Source: CAIKMD01 sp963729935
GTDB lineage: Bacteria > Pseudomonadota > Alphaproteobacteria > ATCC43930 > CGMCC-115725
Length of the DNA stretch: 64,000 nt
Reading direction: 5' to 3'
NCBI GenBank assembly: GCA_963729935.1
Contig: CAVSPW010000012.1
Span: 1-64,000 of the forward strand
This document shows positions 1-7,553 of this stretch, one piece after another. Every line of letters starts with the position of its first letter. Within the stretch, counting starts at the first letter, position 1. Under the pieces are notes generated by a model. It did no database searches. It saw nothing but the letters and a program-made list of their open reading frames with translations, and had not been told where the DNA came from. The translations under genes and the position numbers were made by a program.

Positions 1-1045
1 AGGAATAGGCGCTGACGCAGAAGCCGGCCAGCATGAGGAGCCGCACATCGACCTTGTTGGCGATCCGGCCGATGACGAGCATCGAGGCCATCGTGCCGAT
101 GCCGCGCGGCGTCATCAGCCAACCCGCGGCCACGACCGGATAGTTATAGAGTTCCTGCAGCAAGGTCGGCAGCAGCGCGGTGGAGGCGTAGAGCACGACG
201 CCGATCATGAACATCAGCACTTGGCCGGCCGCGAAGTTGCGGTCCTTGAAGATCGCGAGATTCAAGAACGGGTTTCGCGATGTGGCGGAATGAACGAGGA
301 AGACCCAGAACCCGGTGATGGCGAGCGCGAGCTCGATGCGAATCTCGGTCGAGCTCAGCCAGTCCTTGAGCTGGCCGCGATCGAGCATCATCTGCAGCGC
401 GCCAACGCCGAGGCTCAGCATGGCGAAACCGAAGAAGTCGAAGCTGCGCCGGTTCTGCGGAGTCTCGCGCAGGAACAGCATCAGGCCGGTAAAGGCCAGA
501 ATCCCGATCGGCAGGTTGATGTAGAAGACATAACGCCAATTGTATTGATCGGTGAGCCAGCCACCCAAGGTCGGCCCCAGGATCGGCCCGAGCATGACGC
601 CCGCACCCCAGATCGCCATCGCGCTGCCTTGCTTGGCCGGGGGATTGATGTCGATCAGCACGGATTGCGCGAGCGGCACCAGCGCCGCGCCGCAGATACC
701 CTGGACGAAGCGGTAGAACACCATCTGATAGATGCTGCCGGCGATGCCGCAGAGCAGAGAGGCCACGGTGAAGCCCGCGATCGACATCAGCAGCAGGCGC
801 TTGGTGCCGTAGGTGGTGGCGAGCCAACCGGTGAGCGGCGTCGCGATCGCCGCCGCGACGATATAGGACGTCAGCACCCAGGTGATTTGATCCTGCGCGA
901 CCGAGAAGCTGCCCTGCATGTGCGGCAGCGCGACATTGGCGATCGTGGTGTCGAGCGCCTGCATCACGGTGGCGGCCATGACCGAGAGGGTGATGAGCCC
1001 GGGATGCCCCATCCGGCTCGATCCCGTGCCGCCGAGCAAGCTCAT
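1..1045 (-). CDS. emrB: EmrB/QacA-type MFS drug exporter (DHA2), 3' end missing
   Basis: Inner-membrane proton-driven exporter of the 14-TM DHA2 family. The reverse strand reads open from an ATG at 1045 to the window edge, about 348 codons, so the C-terminal part is missing. Visible features are an N-terminal segment reading MQALDTTIANVALP, typical of DHA2 members, a WVLTSYIVAAA stretch, the loop GWLATTYGTKR, and GPILGPTLGGW, the antiporter motif C. The start overlaps the stop of the upstream periplasmic adaptor gene by four bases (ATGA), so the two are translationally coupled as an EmrAB pair. The substrate cannot be told from the sequence. Confidence 0.93.
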   Translation of the reverse strand, partial: MSLLGGTGSSRMGHPGLITLSVMAATVMQALDTTIANVALPHMQGSFSVAQDQITWVLTSYIVAAAIATPLTGWLATTYGTKRLLLMSIAGFTVASLLCGIAGSIYQMVFYRFVQGICGAALVPLAQSVLIDINPPAKQGSAMAIWGAGVMLGPILGPTLGGWLTDQYNWRYVFYINLPIGILAFTGLMLFLRETPQNRRSFDFFGFAMLSLGVGALQMMLDRGQLKDWLSSTEIRIELALAITGFWVFLVHSATSRNPFLNLAIFKDRNFAAGQVLMFMIGVVLYASTALLPTLLQELYNYPVVAAGWLMTPRGIGTMASMLVIGRIANKVDVRLLMLAGFCVSAYS

Positions 1046-2055
1046 TTTTGCGGCGTCGCCTGCGCGGTGCTCCAGGGCGGCAAGGTGCGCGTGTCCACCT
1101 CGACGACGGCGCTCATCCCGGCGCGCAACGGATGGTCGGGATCCGGATTCTCGATGACGAGACGCACCGGAACGCGTTGCACGATCTTGACCCAATTGCC
1201 CGTCGCGTTTTGCGGCGGCAGCACCGAGAATTCGGAGCCGGTGCCGGCGCTGATGCTGTCGACGCGCGCGTCGAAGGTCTTGTCGGGATAGGTGTCGATC
1301 GACACCGTCGCCGACTGGCCCGGCCGCATGCGCGTCAGATCGGTCTCCTTGAAATTGGCCTCGATCCAGACGCGGTCGGTCGAGACCAGCTGGAAGGCCG
1401 GCATGGCGGCGGTGAGGTATTGGCCGACCGGCAGCTTGTCGACCAAGGTGACATAGCCATTGGCCGGCGCGCGCACCACCGTGTCGGCGAGGTCGAGCGC
1501 CGCCTGATCGACCTGCGCCTGCGCCTGCATCACCAGCGGATGCTGATCGGTCGGAATGTCCGGATTGCCGCCCAGCGCCGCTAGGATATTGGCGATCTGC
1601 TGCTGATTCGAAGCGACCTGCTGTCGCGCATTGTCGAGATTGTGGCGCGCCTCGTCGGATTTCTGCTGCGTCGTCACATGGGTGGCGAGAAGCTGTTGCT
1701 GCCGGTCGGCCTCGCGCTGCATGTAGGCGAGCGTGTCCTCGGCGGCCTTCAAATCCGCCTGACGCTGGCGATAGGTCGCGCGCATCCCTTCGACCTGCAG
1801 CTGCGCGCTCGCCAATTGCGCCTTCGCGCGCTCAAGCGCGATGCGATAGGCGGAATCGTCGAGGCGGAAGAGGATCTGGCCCGCTTTCACCTCTTGATTG
1901 TCCTTCACATCGACTTCGACGACACGGGCGCCGACATCGGCGCTGATCGCGATCTTGTCGGCTTTGACGTAAGCGTCGTCGGTCGAGGCATAGCGCCCGG
2001 CGGTGAGATAGAGATAGGCGGCGATGGCGACGAGCGCCAAGGGCACGCTGATCAT
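1042..2055 (-). CDS. emrA: EmrA/HlyD-type membrane fusion protein
   Basis: Periplasmic adaptor that would link an EmrB-type pump to an outer-membrane channel. The N-terminus is one hydrophobic anchor (VPLALVAIAAYLYL) followed by STDDAYVKAD, the hallmark start of the biotin/lipoyl-like half-motif in EmrA proteins. A long coiled-coil hairpin and the second lipoyl half (VRAPANGYVTLVDKLPVG) follow. The frame opens at ATG 2055, which has no well-spaced ribosome binding site. A better placed ATG at 2122 overlaps the marR stop but lies in another frame. Removing one T from the TT at 2088-2089 would join it to this gene as MSAISDTRARI plus RREFWLRIAL. The N-terminus is therefore uncertain. Confidence 0.9.
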   Translation of the reverse strand: MISVPLALVAIAAYLYLTAGRYASTDDAYVKADKIAISADVGARVVEVDVKDNQEVKAGQILFRLDDSAYRIALERAKAQLASAQLQVEGMRATYRQRQADLKAAEDTLAYMQREADRQQQLLATHVTTQQKSDEARHNLDNARQQVASNQQQIANILAALGGNPDIPTDQHPLVMQAQAQVDQAALDLADTVVRAPANGYVTLVDKLPVGQYLTAAMPAFQLVSTDRVWIEANFKETDLTRMRPGQSATVSIDTYPDKTFDARVDSISAGTGSEFSVLPPQNATGNWVKIVQRVPVRLVIENPDPDHPLRAGMSAVVEVDTRTLPPWSTAQATPQK

Positions 2056-2118
2056 CAGCGCGATGCGCAGCCAGAACTCCCGCCTGATTGATGCGCGCGC
2101 GGGTGTCGCTGATGGCGC

Positions 2119-2592
2119 TCATTCGGCCGCTCCCGCGAGCGGCGGCGAATCCTCGCCGCCCTTATCCGAGAGGTTGCGCCGCACCCGCAACAGCAGTTCC
2201 ATCACCTGATCGCGCTCGCCTTCGCTGAAACCCACCAACGCCTCGGCGCGCACTTCGCGGCCGATCGCGACCATCTCGGCGAAAACCGGCTTCGCCTTTT
2301 CGGTGATGAACAGGAGCCAGGCGCGCCGGTCATGCGGATCGGGGCGGCGCTCGACCCAGCCCGCCTGCTCCATCCGGTCGATCAGCCGCGCCAGCGAGAT
2401 CGGCTCGATCTCGATCATCTCGGCGAGCCCGGTCTGGTTGATGCCCTCGTGATAGACGAGATAGGCCAGAAGCTGGATCTGCGCGCGGGTGAGGCCCAAG
2501 GATTTCGCGCGCTGGTCGTAGCGCTTGCTCAAGAGCCGCGCGGTCTCGTGCAGCACGAAGCCGAAACTGTGGTTGAAGTCGAATTCGCTCAT
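2119..2592 (-). CDS. MarR-family transcriptional regulator
   Basis: 157-residue winged-helix regulator of the MarR type, the usual size for the family. Residues about 35-105 carry the wHTH: a helix starting TRAQIQLLAYL, the recognition region PISLARLIDRMEQAGWVERR, and the wing DPHDRRAWLLFIT. It is the first gene of a marR-emrA-emrB set on the minus strand and its stop TGA overlaps a downstream ATG (ATGA). By analogy with other MarR/EmrAB loci it probably represses the exporter operon until an aromatic or phenolic ligand binds. That role is inferred from position. A short inverted repeat lies just upstream of its start. Confidence 0.93.
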   Translation of the reverse strand: MSEFDFNHSFGFVLHETARLLSKRYDQRAKSLGLTRAQIQLLAYLVYHEGINQTGLAEMIEIEPISLARLIDRMEQAGWVERRPDPHDRRAWLLFITEKAKPVFAEMVAIGREVRAEALVGFSEGERDQVMELLLRVRRNLSDKGGEDSPPLAGAAE

Positions 2593-3156
2593 TCGGGCAA
2601 TCTAATAAGCCTGCTTAAGATGAGCAATGCCAGGATTGCAAGGCTGATCCGCACCTTCGTGTTGCGGCGCAGTAAGAGATATTTACCAATCTTACGAATA
2701 AGTTACGGGGAGACCGGAGCCGCCCCGGGCGCAAGGCACAGGGAGAGAGGACGGGCTTCGGGCTCTCGGCGATGCGCTGCGATTTTGCGCGGAAAGCGCG
2801 GCGATCTCGGACGGAAGATCTCCGCCGTGGTCTCGCGGAAGAGCTTGGGCCGGAGATCGAACATGGCCTCCTCGCGCCCCTCGACCTCGGCATGGACGTC
2901 CAGCGGATTGCCCTTGCAGCGCCCTCTCCTGCGCATCACTGGCGACCGGAAACCGTCGCTCTTCGATAGACCCGCGCGGCTTTCTTCTCGCCTTGTTCCA
3001 GCTCATCATATTGGCTGTCCGGCGCTCGCGACCCTGCGACTGAAGCGCCCGTGTTCGCCATAGAGGTTATCCTGCGGCGGCCGAGAATCCGCGTCATATT
3101 GAAGCGACAACTGCGCCGACCCGCCCTTCCCTTTCATCCGCAAAATCGAGCGAGCC
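2593..3156. other. Intergenic stretch without a confident gene
   Basis: About 560 bases between marR (minus) and the amidohydrolase gene (plus). The first 110 bases are AT-rich and should hold the marR promoter. At 2703-2939 the minus strand has an open frame of 78 codons. Its middle part has G/C-ending codons and an acidic/hydrophobic mix (for example AMFDLRPKLFRETTAEIF), which looks coding, but I do not recognise it. It could be a small gene or the remnant of a longer one. Nothing else stands out. Confidence 0.5.
2606..2617. promoter_or_regulatory. Inverted repeat upstream of marR, candidate operator
   Basis: TAAGC-CT-GCTTA is a perfect inverted repeat of two 5-bp arms, 13 bp upstream of the marR start codon, in an AT-richer patch. 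The size and position suit an autoregulatory MarR-type operator. Binding is inferred, not shown. Confidence 0.45.
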
Positions 3157-4116
3157 ATGAACGCAAATCAGAGCCCAGCCGTCCCTGCCCGAGGCTGGAT
3201 CGACGTCCATCACCACATCGCGCCCGCGGCCTATCTGCGCGAAGCCGGCGCGGGCGTGGGCGGGCCGCTCAAGAGCTGGTCCTTGGCGAAATCGATCGAG
3301 GATCTGGATCGGGGCGGCATCGCCACCGCGATCGTTTCGGTGACGCAGCTCGCCAAGCACATCGCCGATGACGGACAGCGAAGGCGCCTGGCGCGCAGCT
3401 GCAACGACGACGCGGCGAAAATCGTCGCCGATCATCGCGGCCGCTTCGGCATGTTCACGGCCTTGCCGCTGCCCGACATCGAGGGCAGCTTGCGCGAAAT
3501 CGAGTACGGGCTCGATGTGCTCAAAGCCGACGGCGTCGGGATGTACACGAGCTATCACGACAAATGGCTGGGCGATCCCGCCTTCGATCCGGTCTTCGCC
3601 GAGCTCAACCGGCGTCAGGCGGTGATCTATGTTCATCCCGCCGCGCCCGATTGCTGTCGCAACCTCGTGCCCGGTGTCGCCGATTCCGCGATCGAATACG
3701 GCACCGACACGACGCGCGCGATCACGCGGATGGTGTTCACCGGCGCCTCGCAGCGCTTTCCCGATTTGCGGATCATCTGGTCGCATGCCGGGGGCACCAT
3801 GCCCTTCCTGATCGAGCGCTTCGTGCGCATGGCCAAGCAGCGCGAGTACGCGCCCTTGCTGCCGCGAGGCTTCATGCCGGAAGCGCGGCGGTTCTTCTAC
3901 GACACCGCGCAAGTCGCCAATCACACCGCGCTGTCCTGCGCGCGCGAGGTGATCCCGGACGCGCATTTCGTCTTCGGCTCGGACTTTCCCTATCGCAACG
4001 CGCGCGAGCATGTCGAAGGCCTCGAGACTTGCGGCGTGTTCGATGGCGCCCAACTCGACGCGATCGCGCGCGGCAATGTGGTAAAGCTGTTGCCGCGCCA
4101 TGCTGTCGCGCGATAG
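3157..4116 (+). CDS. ACMSD-type amidohydrolase (metal-dependent decarboxylase/hydrolase)
   Basis: 319-residue member of the amidohydrolase-2 family, which includes aminocarboxymuconate-semialdehyde decarboxylase and related aromatic-acid decarboxylases. The TIM-barrel metal site is complete: DVHHHI at residues 16-21, a strand-ending histidine in YVHP (about 160), SHAGG (about 210) and GSDFPY with Asp at about 276. It is soluble with no signal peptide. It closely resembles the paralogue at 16835-17791; both share RGRFGMF or KGRFGMF, a CC pair before LVPG, and ELNRR. It stands alone on the plus strand ahead of an MFS gene, so a transporter/enzyme pair is possible. The substrate is unknown; an aromatic or unsaturated carboxylate is the family expectation. 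Confidence 0.88.
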   Translation: MNANQSPAVPARGWIDVHHHIAPAAYLREAGAGVGGPLKSWSLAKSIEDLDRGGIATAIVSVTQLAKHIADDGQRRRLARSCNDDAAKIVADHRGRFGMFTALPLPDIEGSLREIEYGLDVLKADGVGMYTSYHDKWLGDPAFDPVFAELNRRQAVIYVHPAAPDCCRNLVPGVADSAIEYGTDTTRAITRMVFTGASQRFPDLRIIWSHAGGTMPFLIERFVRMAKQREYAPLLPRGFMPEARRFFYDTAQVANHTALSCAREVIPDAHFVFGSDFPYRNAREHVEGLETCGVFDGAQLDAIARGNVVKLLPRHAVAR

Positions 4117-4223
4117 CTCCATCCCGCCGCCCGCGTTGTGCGCACGCGAAGCCCTGTGCTAGTTTCGCGCCCTCACCGATTTCCGCGAATTCAAAGCCAA
4201 GAGCATAGGGCGGGCGCCACAGC

Positions 4224-5432
4224 GTGAAGCTTCTCCATATTTGGTTCGAGCGCTGGTGGCATCCGAGCGCCGATGCCGCCGGTCCGCCGCTCGGCCTGCT
4301 CATGGGCATGTTCTTCACCTACGTCGGCATCGGCATGGTGTGGTCGATCCTCACCGTCTACGCGACCTCGCTCGGCGCCAGCGCGGCGACGGCCGGCGCC
4401 ACGATCTCGGCCTTCGGCGCCTCGCGACTCATCATCAGTGTCCCGGCGGGCATGATTTCCGAGCGCATCGGCCGCATTCGCGTCATGCTCTTCGGGCTTC
4501 TCCTCGTCTCGGCCGCCTCCTTCATCGCGCTCGCCGTGCACAGCATGGTGACCTTGATCGCCTGCCTTATGCTCCAGGGCGTGGGCTCGGCGTGTTACGG
4601 CACCGCGGCCTTGAGCGCGGTCACTGACCGCGGCACGCCGGCGACCCGCGTGCGCGACATGGCGGCCTATCAGACCGCGACTCAGATCGGTCTCTCCATC
4701 GGCCCCGGCCTGGGCGGCCTCTCGGCCGCGGCCTGGGGCTATGGCGCGCCCTTTGCCTGCCAGGGTGCGATGGCGCTGATCGCCTTCCTCGCCGTGATGC
4801 GCATGCCCGCCGACCGGATCGGCACGCCGCAGCCTCAGGCCTTGTCGAATGCCGGCGGCGTCGTGATGCTGATCGCCGGTGTCGCGGCGCTGAGCTACGC
4901 GATGTTCTTCGGCCGCGTCGCTTCGTCCTGGATCCTGATGCCGCTGATCGCGAGCGAGACCTTCGGGATGGGCATCGGCATGATCGGCGGCCTGCTCACG
5001 GCGAGTTCCGTCGCCAATCTTTTGATTTTGCGTTTCTTGGCGTTCTTCGTGCGCCGCTATGGCCAATTCGTCGTGATGGTGGGCTCGGTCACGACGATCC
5101 TCCTCGCGCTTGCCATTCTGGCGTTTTCCGTCACGGGCTGGATGTTGTGGCCGTTCACGGTCCTGATGGGCATGGGCACGGGCATGATGTCGTCCTTGGT
5201 CTCGGCCTATGCCGCCGATGCCGCCCCGTCCGGTCGCGTGGGCGCGGTCATGGGTTCGATGCGCATGATGACCGATCTGGGCGCGATCACCGGTCCGATC
5301 CTCGCGGGTTTCTGCGTCGATCAGCCCTGGCTCGGCATCAAAGGCGGGATCGGGCTTTGCGCCGCGGTGCTCATCGCGACGGCGGCGGTCTTTCTCTCCA
5401 CCGCCAAAGGCCTGCACCGCGCGCCGCGCTGA
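4224..5432 (+). CDS. MFS transporter, 12-TM type
   Basis: 402-residue inner-membrane protein with about twelve hydrophobic segments. After TM2 it has the MFS loop motif in the form GMISERIGRIRVM. A second-half segment carries MGMGTGMMSSLVSAYAAD. The start is a GTG at 4224 with a G-rich stretch upstream (AGGGCGGG). It lies 107 bases after the amidohydrolase gene and may move that enzyme's substrate, though a separate promoter in the gap cannot be excluded. It ends just before a double hairpin that separates it from the converging gene at 5530-6951. Specificity is unknown. Confidence 0.88.
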   Translation: MKLLHIWFERWWHPSADAAGPPLGLLMGMFFTYVGIGMVWSILTVYATSLGASAATAGATISAFGASRLIISVPAGMISERIGRIRVMLFGLLLVSAASFIALAVHSMVTLIACLMLQGVGSACYGTAALSAVTDRGTPATRVRDMAAYQTATQIGLSIGPGLGGLSAAAWGYGAPFACQGAMALIAFLAVMRMPADRIGTPQPQALSNAGGVVMLIAGVAALSYAMFFGRVASSWILMPLIASETFGMGIGMIGGLLTASSVANLLILRFLAFFVRRYGQFVVMVGSVTTILLALAILAFSVTGWMLWPFTVLMGMGTGMMSSLVSAYAADAAPSGRVGAVMGSMRMMTDLGAITGPILAGFCVDQPWLGIKGGIGLCAAVLIATAAVFLSTAKGLHRAPR

Positions 5433-5458
5433 AACATCAGCGGACACATAATTCGATA

Positions 5459-5531
5459 GGCCGATCGCTGCTCCGCCGGCGCGATCGGCCGATTGGGCTT
5501 GCCGATCGCTGCTCCACCGGCGCGATCGGCT
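5459..5531. terminator. Tandem hairpins between convergent genes, likely bidirectional terminator
   Basis: Two nearly identical units of about 30 bases lie side by side. At 5459-5490, arms GGCCGATCG and CGATCGGCC flank a GC-rich loop. At 5501-5530, arms GCCGATCG and CGATCGGC flank the same loop with one base changed. The second unit reaches the stop codon of the minus-strand gene. The place between converging genes suits termination of both. The duplication also resembles a REP-like palindromic repeat. Confidence 0.6.
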
Positions 5532-6951
5532 AGGTCTCAGGCGCCTTGCGCGCCTGCCCGATCACAGCGGCGCCCGCCTGCAAGGAAAGCTTCATGAAGA
5601 TCGGCACGGCGCCAAGCGAGATGAGACCGACGCCGACGAAGGCCGGCGTGAAATCGCTCGGCCCCAGCGCGGTTACGCCGTGGAACAGCAAGGTCAGATG
5701 CAGCAGCAGCGCGCCGGTGCCGACGCCCAGACTCATGGCGAGCTGCTGCGCCATGCTGGCGAAGGGCGTGGCGCGGCTCATCAAAGCGGGCGGCACGTCG
5801 GAATAGCCCAAAGTGTTGACCGCGCTGAACTGCAACGAGCGGAAGAAGCCGCCCAGCAACAGCACCGTGAAGATGAGCAGCAAGGGCGTGCTCGGCCGCC
5901 ACAGCGCGTTGATCGCGAGCGTCGCGGCGGTCAGGACGGAATTGAAGATCAAGGTCCGGCGATAGCCGAAATAGCGGATGATGTGGATAGCGGTGAGCCT
6001 CATGGCCATGGCGCCGGCGGCGCTCGCGAAGGTGACGAGGCCGGACACGATCGGCGAATAGCCGAAGCCCAGTTGCAGCATGATCGGCATGAGGAAAGGC
6101 AAGGCGCCGATCCCCATGCGGGTCAAGGTCCCGCCGGTGACGCCGATGCGGAAGGTCGGTATCTTCAACAGGTTGAGATCGATCGCCGGAAAGGCGCTGC
6201 GCCGCGCGTGCCACACATAGATCGCGAGGCAGATCGCGCCGAGCACGATCATCGCCGCCACGACCGGAATCGGCAACCCGCCGCGGCCCGCGATCTCGAA
6301 GCCGAAGACGAGACAAGAAAGCCCGACGCCCGTGAGAAGAAATCCTGGCAGATCGAGCGGGCGTATATTGTCCTCGCGCAGATTTTCGACGAAGACCGTC
6401 ACCAGCACGATACCGATCAGCGCCATCGGCACGTTGATGAAGAAGATCCAGCGCCAGGAAAAATAGGTCACGATGAACCCGCCCAGAGGCGGCCCGAAGA
6501 CCGGGCCCAGCATCGCCGGGGTGGTGACGATGATCATGGCGCGCATGAGCTCGGATTTCTCGACGCTGCGCAGCATGACGAAGCGCCCCACCGGCGACAT
6601 CATCGCACCGCCCATGCCCTGGATCATCCGCGCCACCACGAATTCCCACAGCGTGTTGGAGAGCCCGCAAGCGATCGAGCCGATCATGAAGACGCCGATG
6701 GCGGCGCGAAACACCGTGCGCGCGCCGAACTTGTCGGCCATCCAGCCGCTCAAGGGGATGAAGATGGAGAGGCTCAGGAGATAGCAGGTGATGGCGAGGT
6801 TGAGCCGAAGCGGGTCCTCATGGAGCGAGTGGGCGATGGTCGGAAGCGCCGTCGCGATGATGGTCGAATCCAAGGTCTCCATGAAAAGCGAGCAGGCGAC
6901 GATCAGCGGAACGACGTTCTTCGCGGGGATGGCCATTGCTCGAAAATTCAC
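5530..6951 (-). CDS. DHA2-family MFS drug exporter
   Basis: 473-residue, 14-TM exporter of the EmrB/QacA group. Diagnostic stretches are FMETLDSTIIATALP in TM1, SGWMADKFGARTVF in the first cytoplasmic loop and GPVFGPPLGGF (antiporter motif C). It is a second DHA2 protein in the window, clearly distinct from the EmrB at the left edge, and it has no adaptor partner next to it. The start at 6951 is a GTG; an ATG five codons in (6936, MAIPAKN) is equally possible, and neither has a clean ribosome binding site. It is transcribed divergently from the thioesterase gene and terminates into the tandem hairpins. Confidence 0.9.
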   Translation of the reverse strand: MNFRAMAIPAKNVVPLIVACSLFMETLDSTIIATALPTIAHSLHEDPLRLNLAITCYLLSLSIFIPLSGWMADKFGARTVFRAAIGVFMIGSIACGLSNTLWEFVVARMIQGMGGAMMSPVGRFVMLRSVEKSELMRAMIIVTTPAMLGPVFGPPLGGFIVTYFSWRWIFFINVPMALIGIVLVTVFVENLREDNIRPLDLPGFLLTGVGLSCLVFGFEIAGRGGLPIPVVAAMIVLGAICLAIYVWHARRSAFPAIDLNLLKIPTFRIGVTGGTLTRMGIGALPFLMPIMLQLGFGYSPIVSGLVTFASAAGAMAMRLTAIHIIRYFGYRRTLIFNSVLTAATLAINALWRPSTPLLLIFTVLLLGGFFRSLQFSAVNTLGYSDVPPALMSRATPFASMAQQLAMSLGVGTGALLLHLTLLFHGVTALGPSDFTPAFVGVGLISLGAVPIFMKLSLQAGAAVIGQARKAPET

Positions 6952-7080
6952 GCCTCTTCTTGTGCCGCGGCGCTTTTCGAGGGCGCAAGGATGGCAGCGG
7001 CGGGGACAGCGCTCTAATATTCCGGCAACGCCGCCCGCGCGGCAACAGGGATCGCGCCCTCAACGCAGGATAGGCACGCC

Positions 7081-7524
7081 ATGTTGATCAACCGCCATGC
7101 CCTGCGCGTCGAATGGGGCGATTGCGACGCCGCCGGGATCGTGTTCTATCCGCGCTATTTCGTCTGGTTCGACGCTTGCACTTTTCATCTTTTCGCGCGC
7201 ACCGGTCTTTCGATGCGTGCCTTGTGGGAAAAGCATGGCTCGGCCGGCACGCCCTTGGTCGATGCCAGCGCCCGCTTCCTCATCCCCTCGCGCTGGGGCG
7301 AGGATCTCGTCTGCGAATCGGGCGTGAGCGAATGGGGCCAGAGCAGCTTCACCGTCCGGCACCGCCTCGTGAAGGACGGCAAGCTCGCCGTCGAAGGGAT
7401 CGAGAAACGCGTCTGGGCCGTGCCGCACCCGACCGAGAAAGGCCGGATCAAGGGCGCGCCCATTCCGGCCGAGATCGTCGCCGCGCTCTCGGACCCGACA
7501 GGGGCGACGACAATCGCTCCGTGA
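7081..7524 (+). CDS. Acyl-CoA thioesterase, 4-hydroxybenzoyl-CoA thioesterase type
   Basis: 147-residue single hot-dog-fold protein, the normal length. The segment VEWGDCDAAGIVFYPRY matches the active-site region of the Pseudomonas 4-hydroxybenzoyl-CoA thioesterase, and Asp16 aligns with that enzyme's catalytic Asp17. The similarity continues through GTPLVDASARF and the SFTVRH strand. It should hydrolyse an aryl- or acyl-CoA in the cytoplasm. The gene stands alone between a divergent MFS exporter and a convergent molybdenum hydroxylase gene. A benzoyl-type substrate would suit the aromatic-catabolism setting but is inferred. Confidence 0.85.
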   Translation: MLINRHALRVEWGDCDAAGIVFYPRYFVWFDACTFHLFARTGLSMRALWEKHGSAGTPLVDASARFLIPSRWGEDLVCESGVSEWGQSSFTVRHRLVKDGKLAVEGIEKRVWAVPHPTEKGRIKGAPIPAEIVAALSDPTGATTIAP

Positions 7525-7553
7525 GCTAAGCGCTGCTCCACGGACGAGGCTGG

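Noticed and set aside
3051..3371. Plus-strand frame overlapping the amidohydrolase start
   Set aside because: The translation is Arg/Pro/Ser-rich and overlaps a well-supported gene in another frame.
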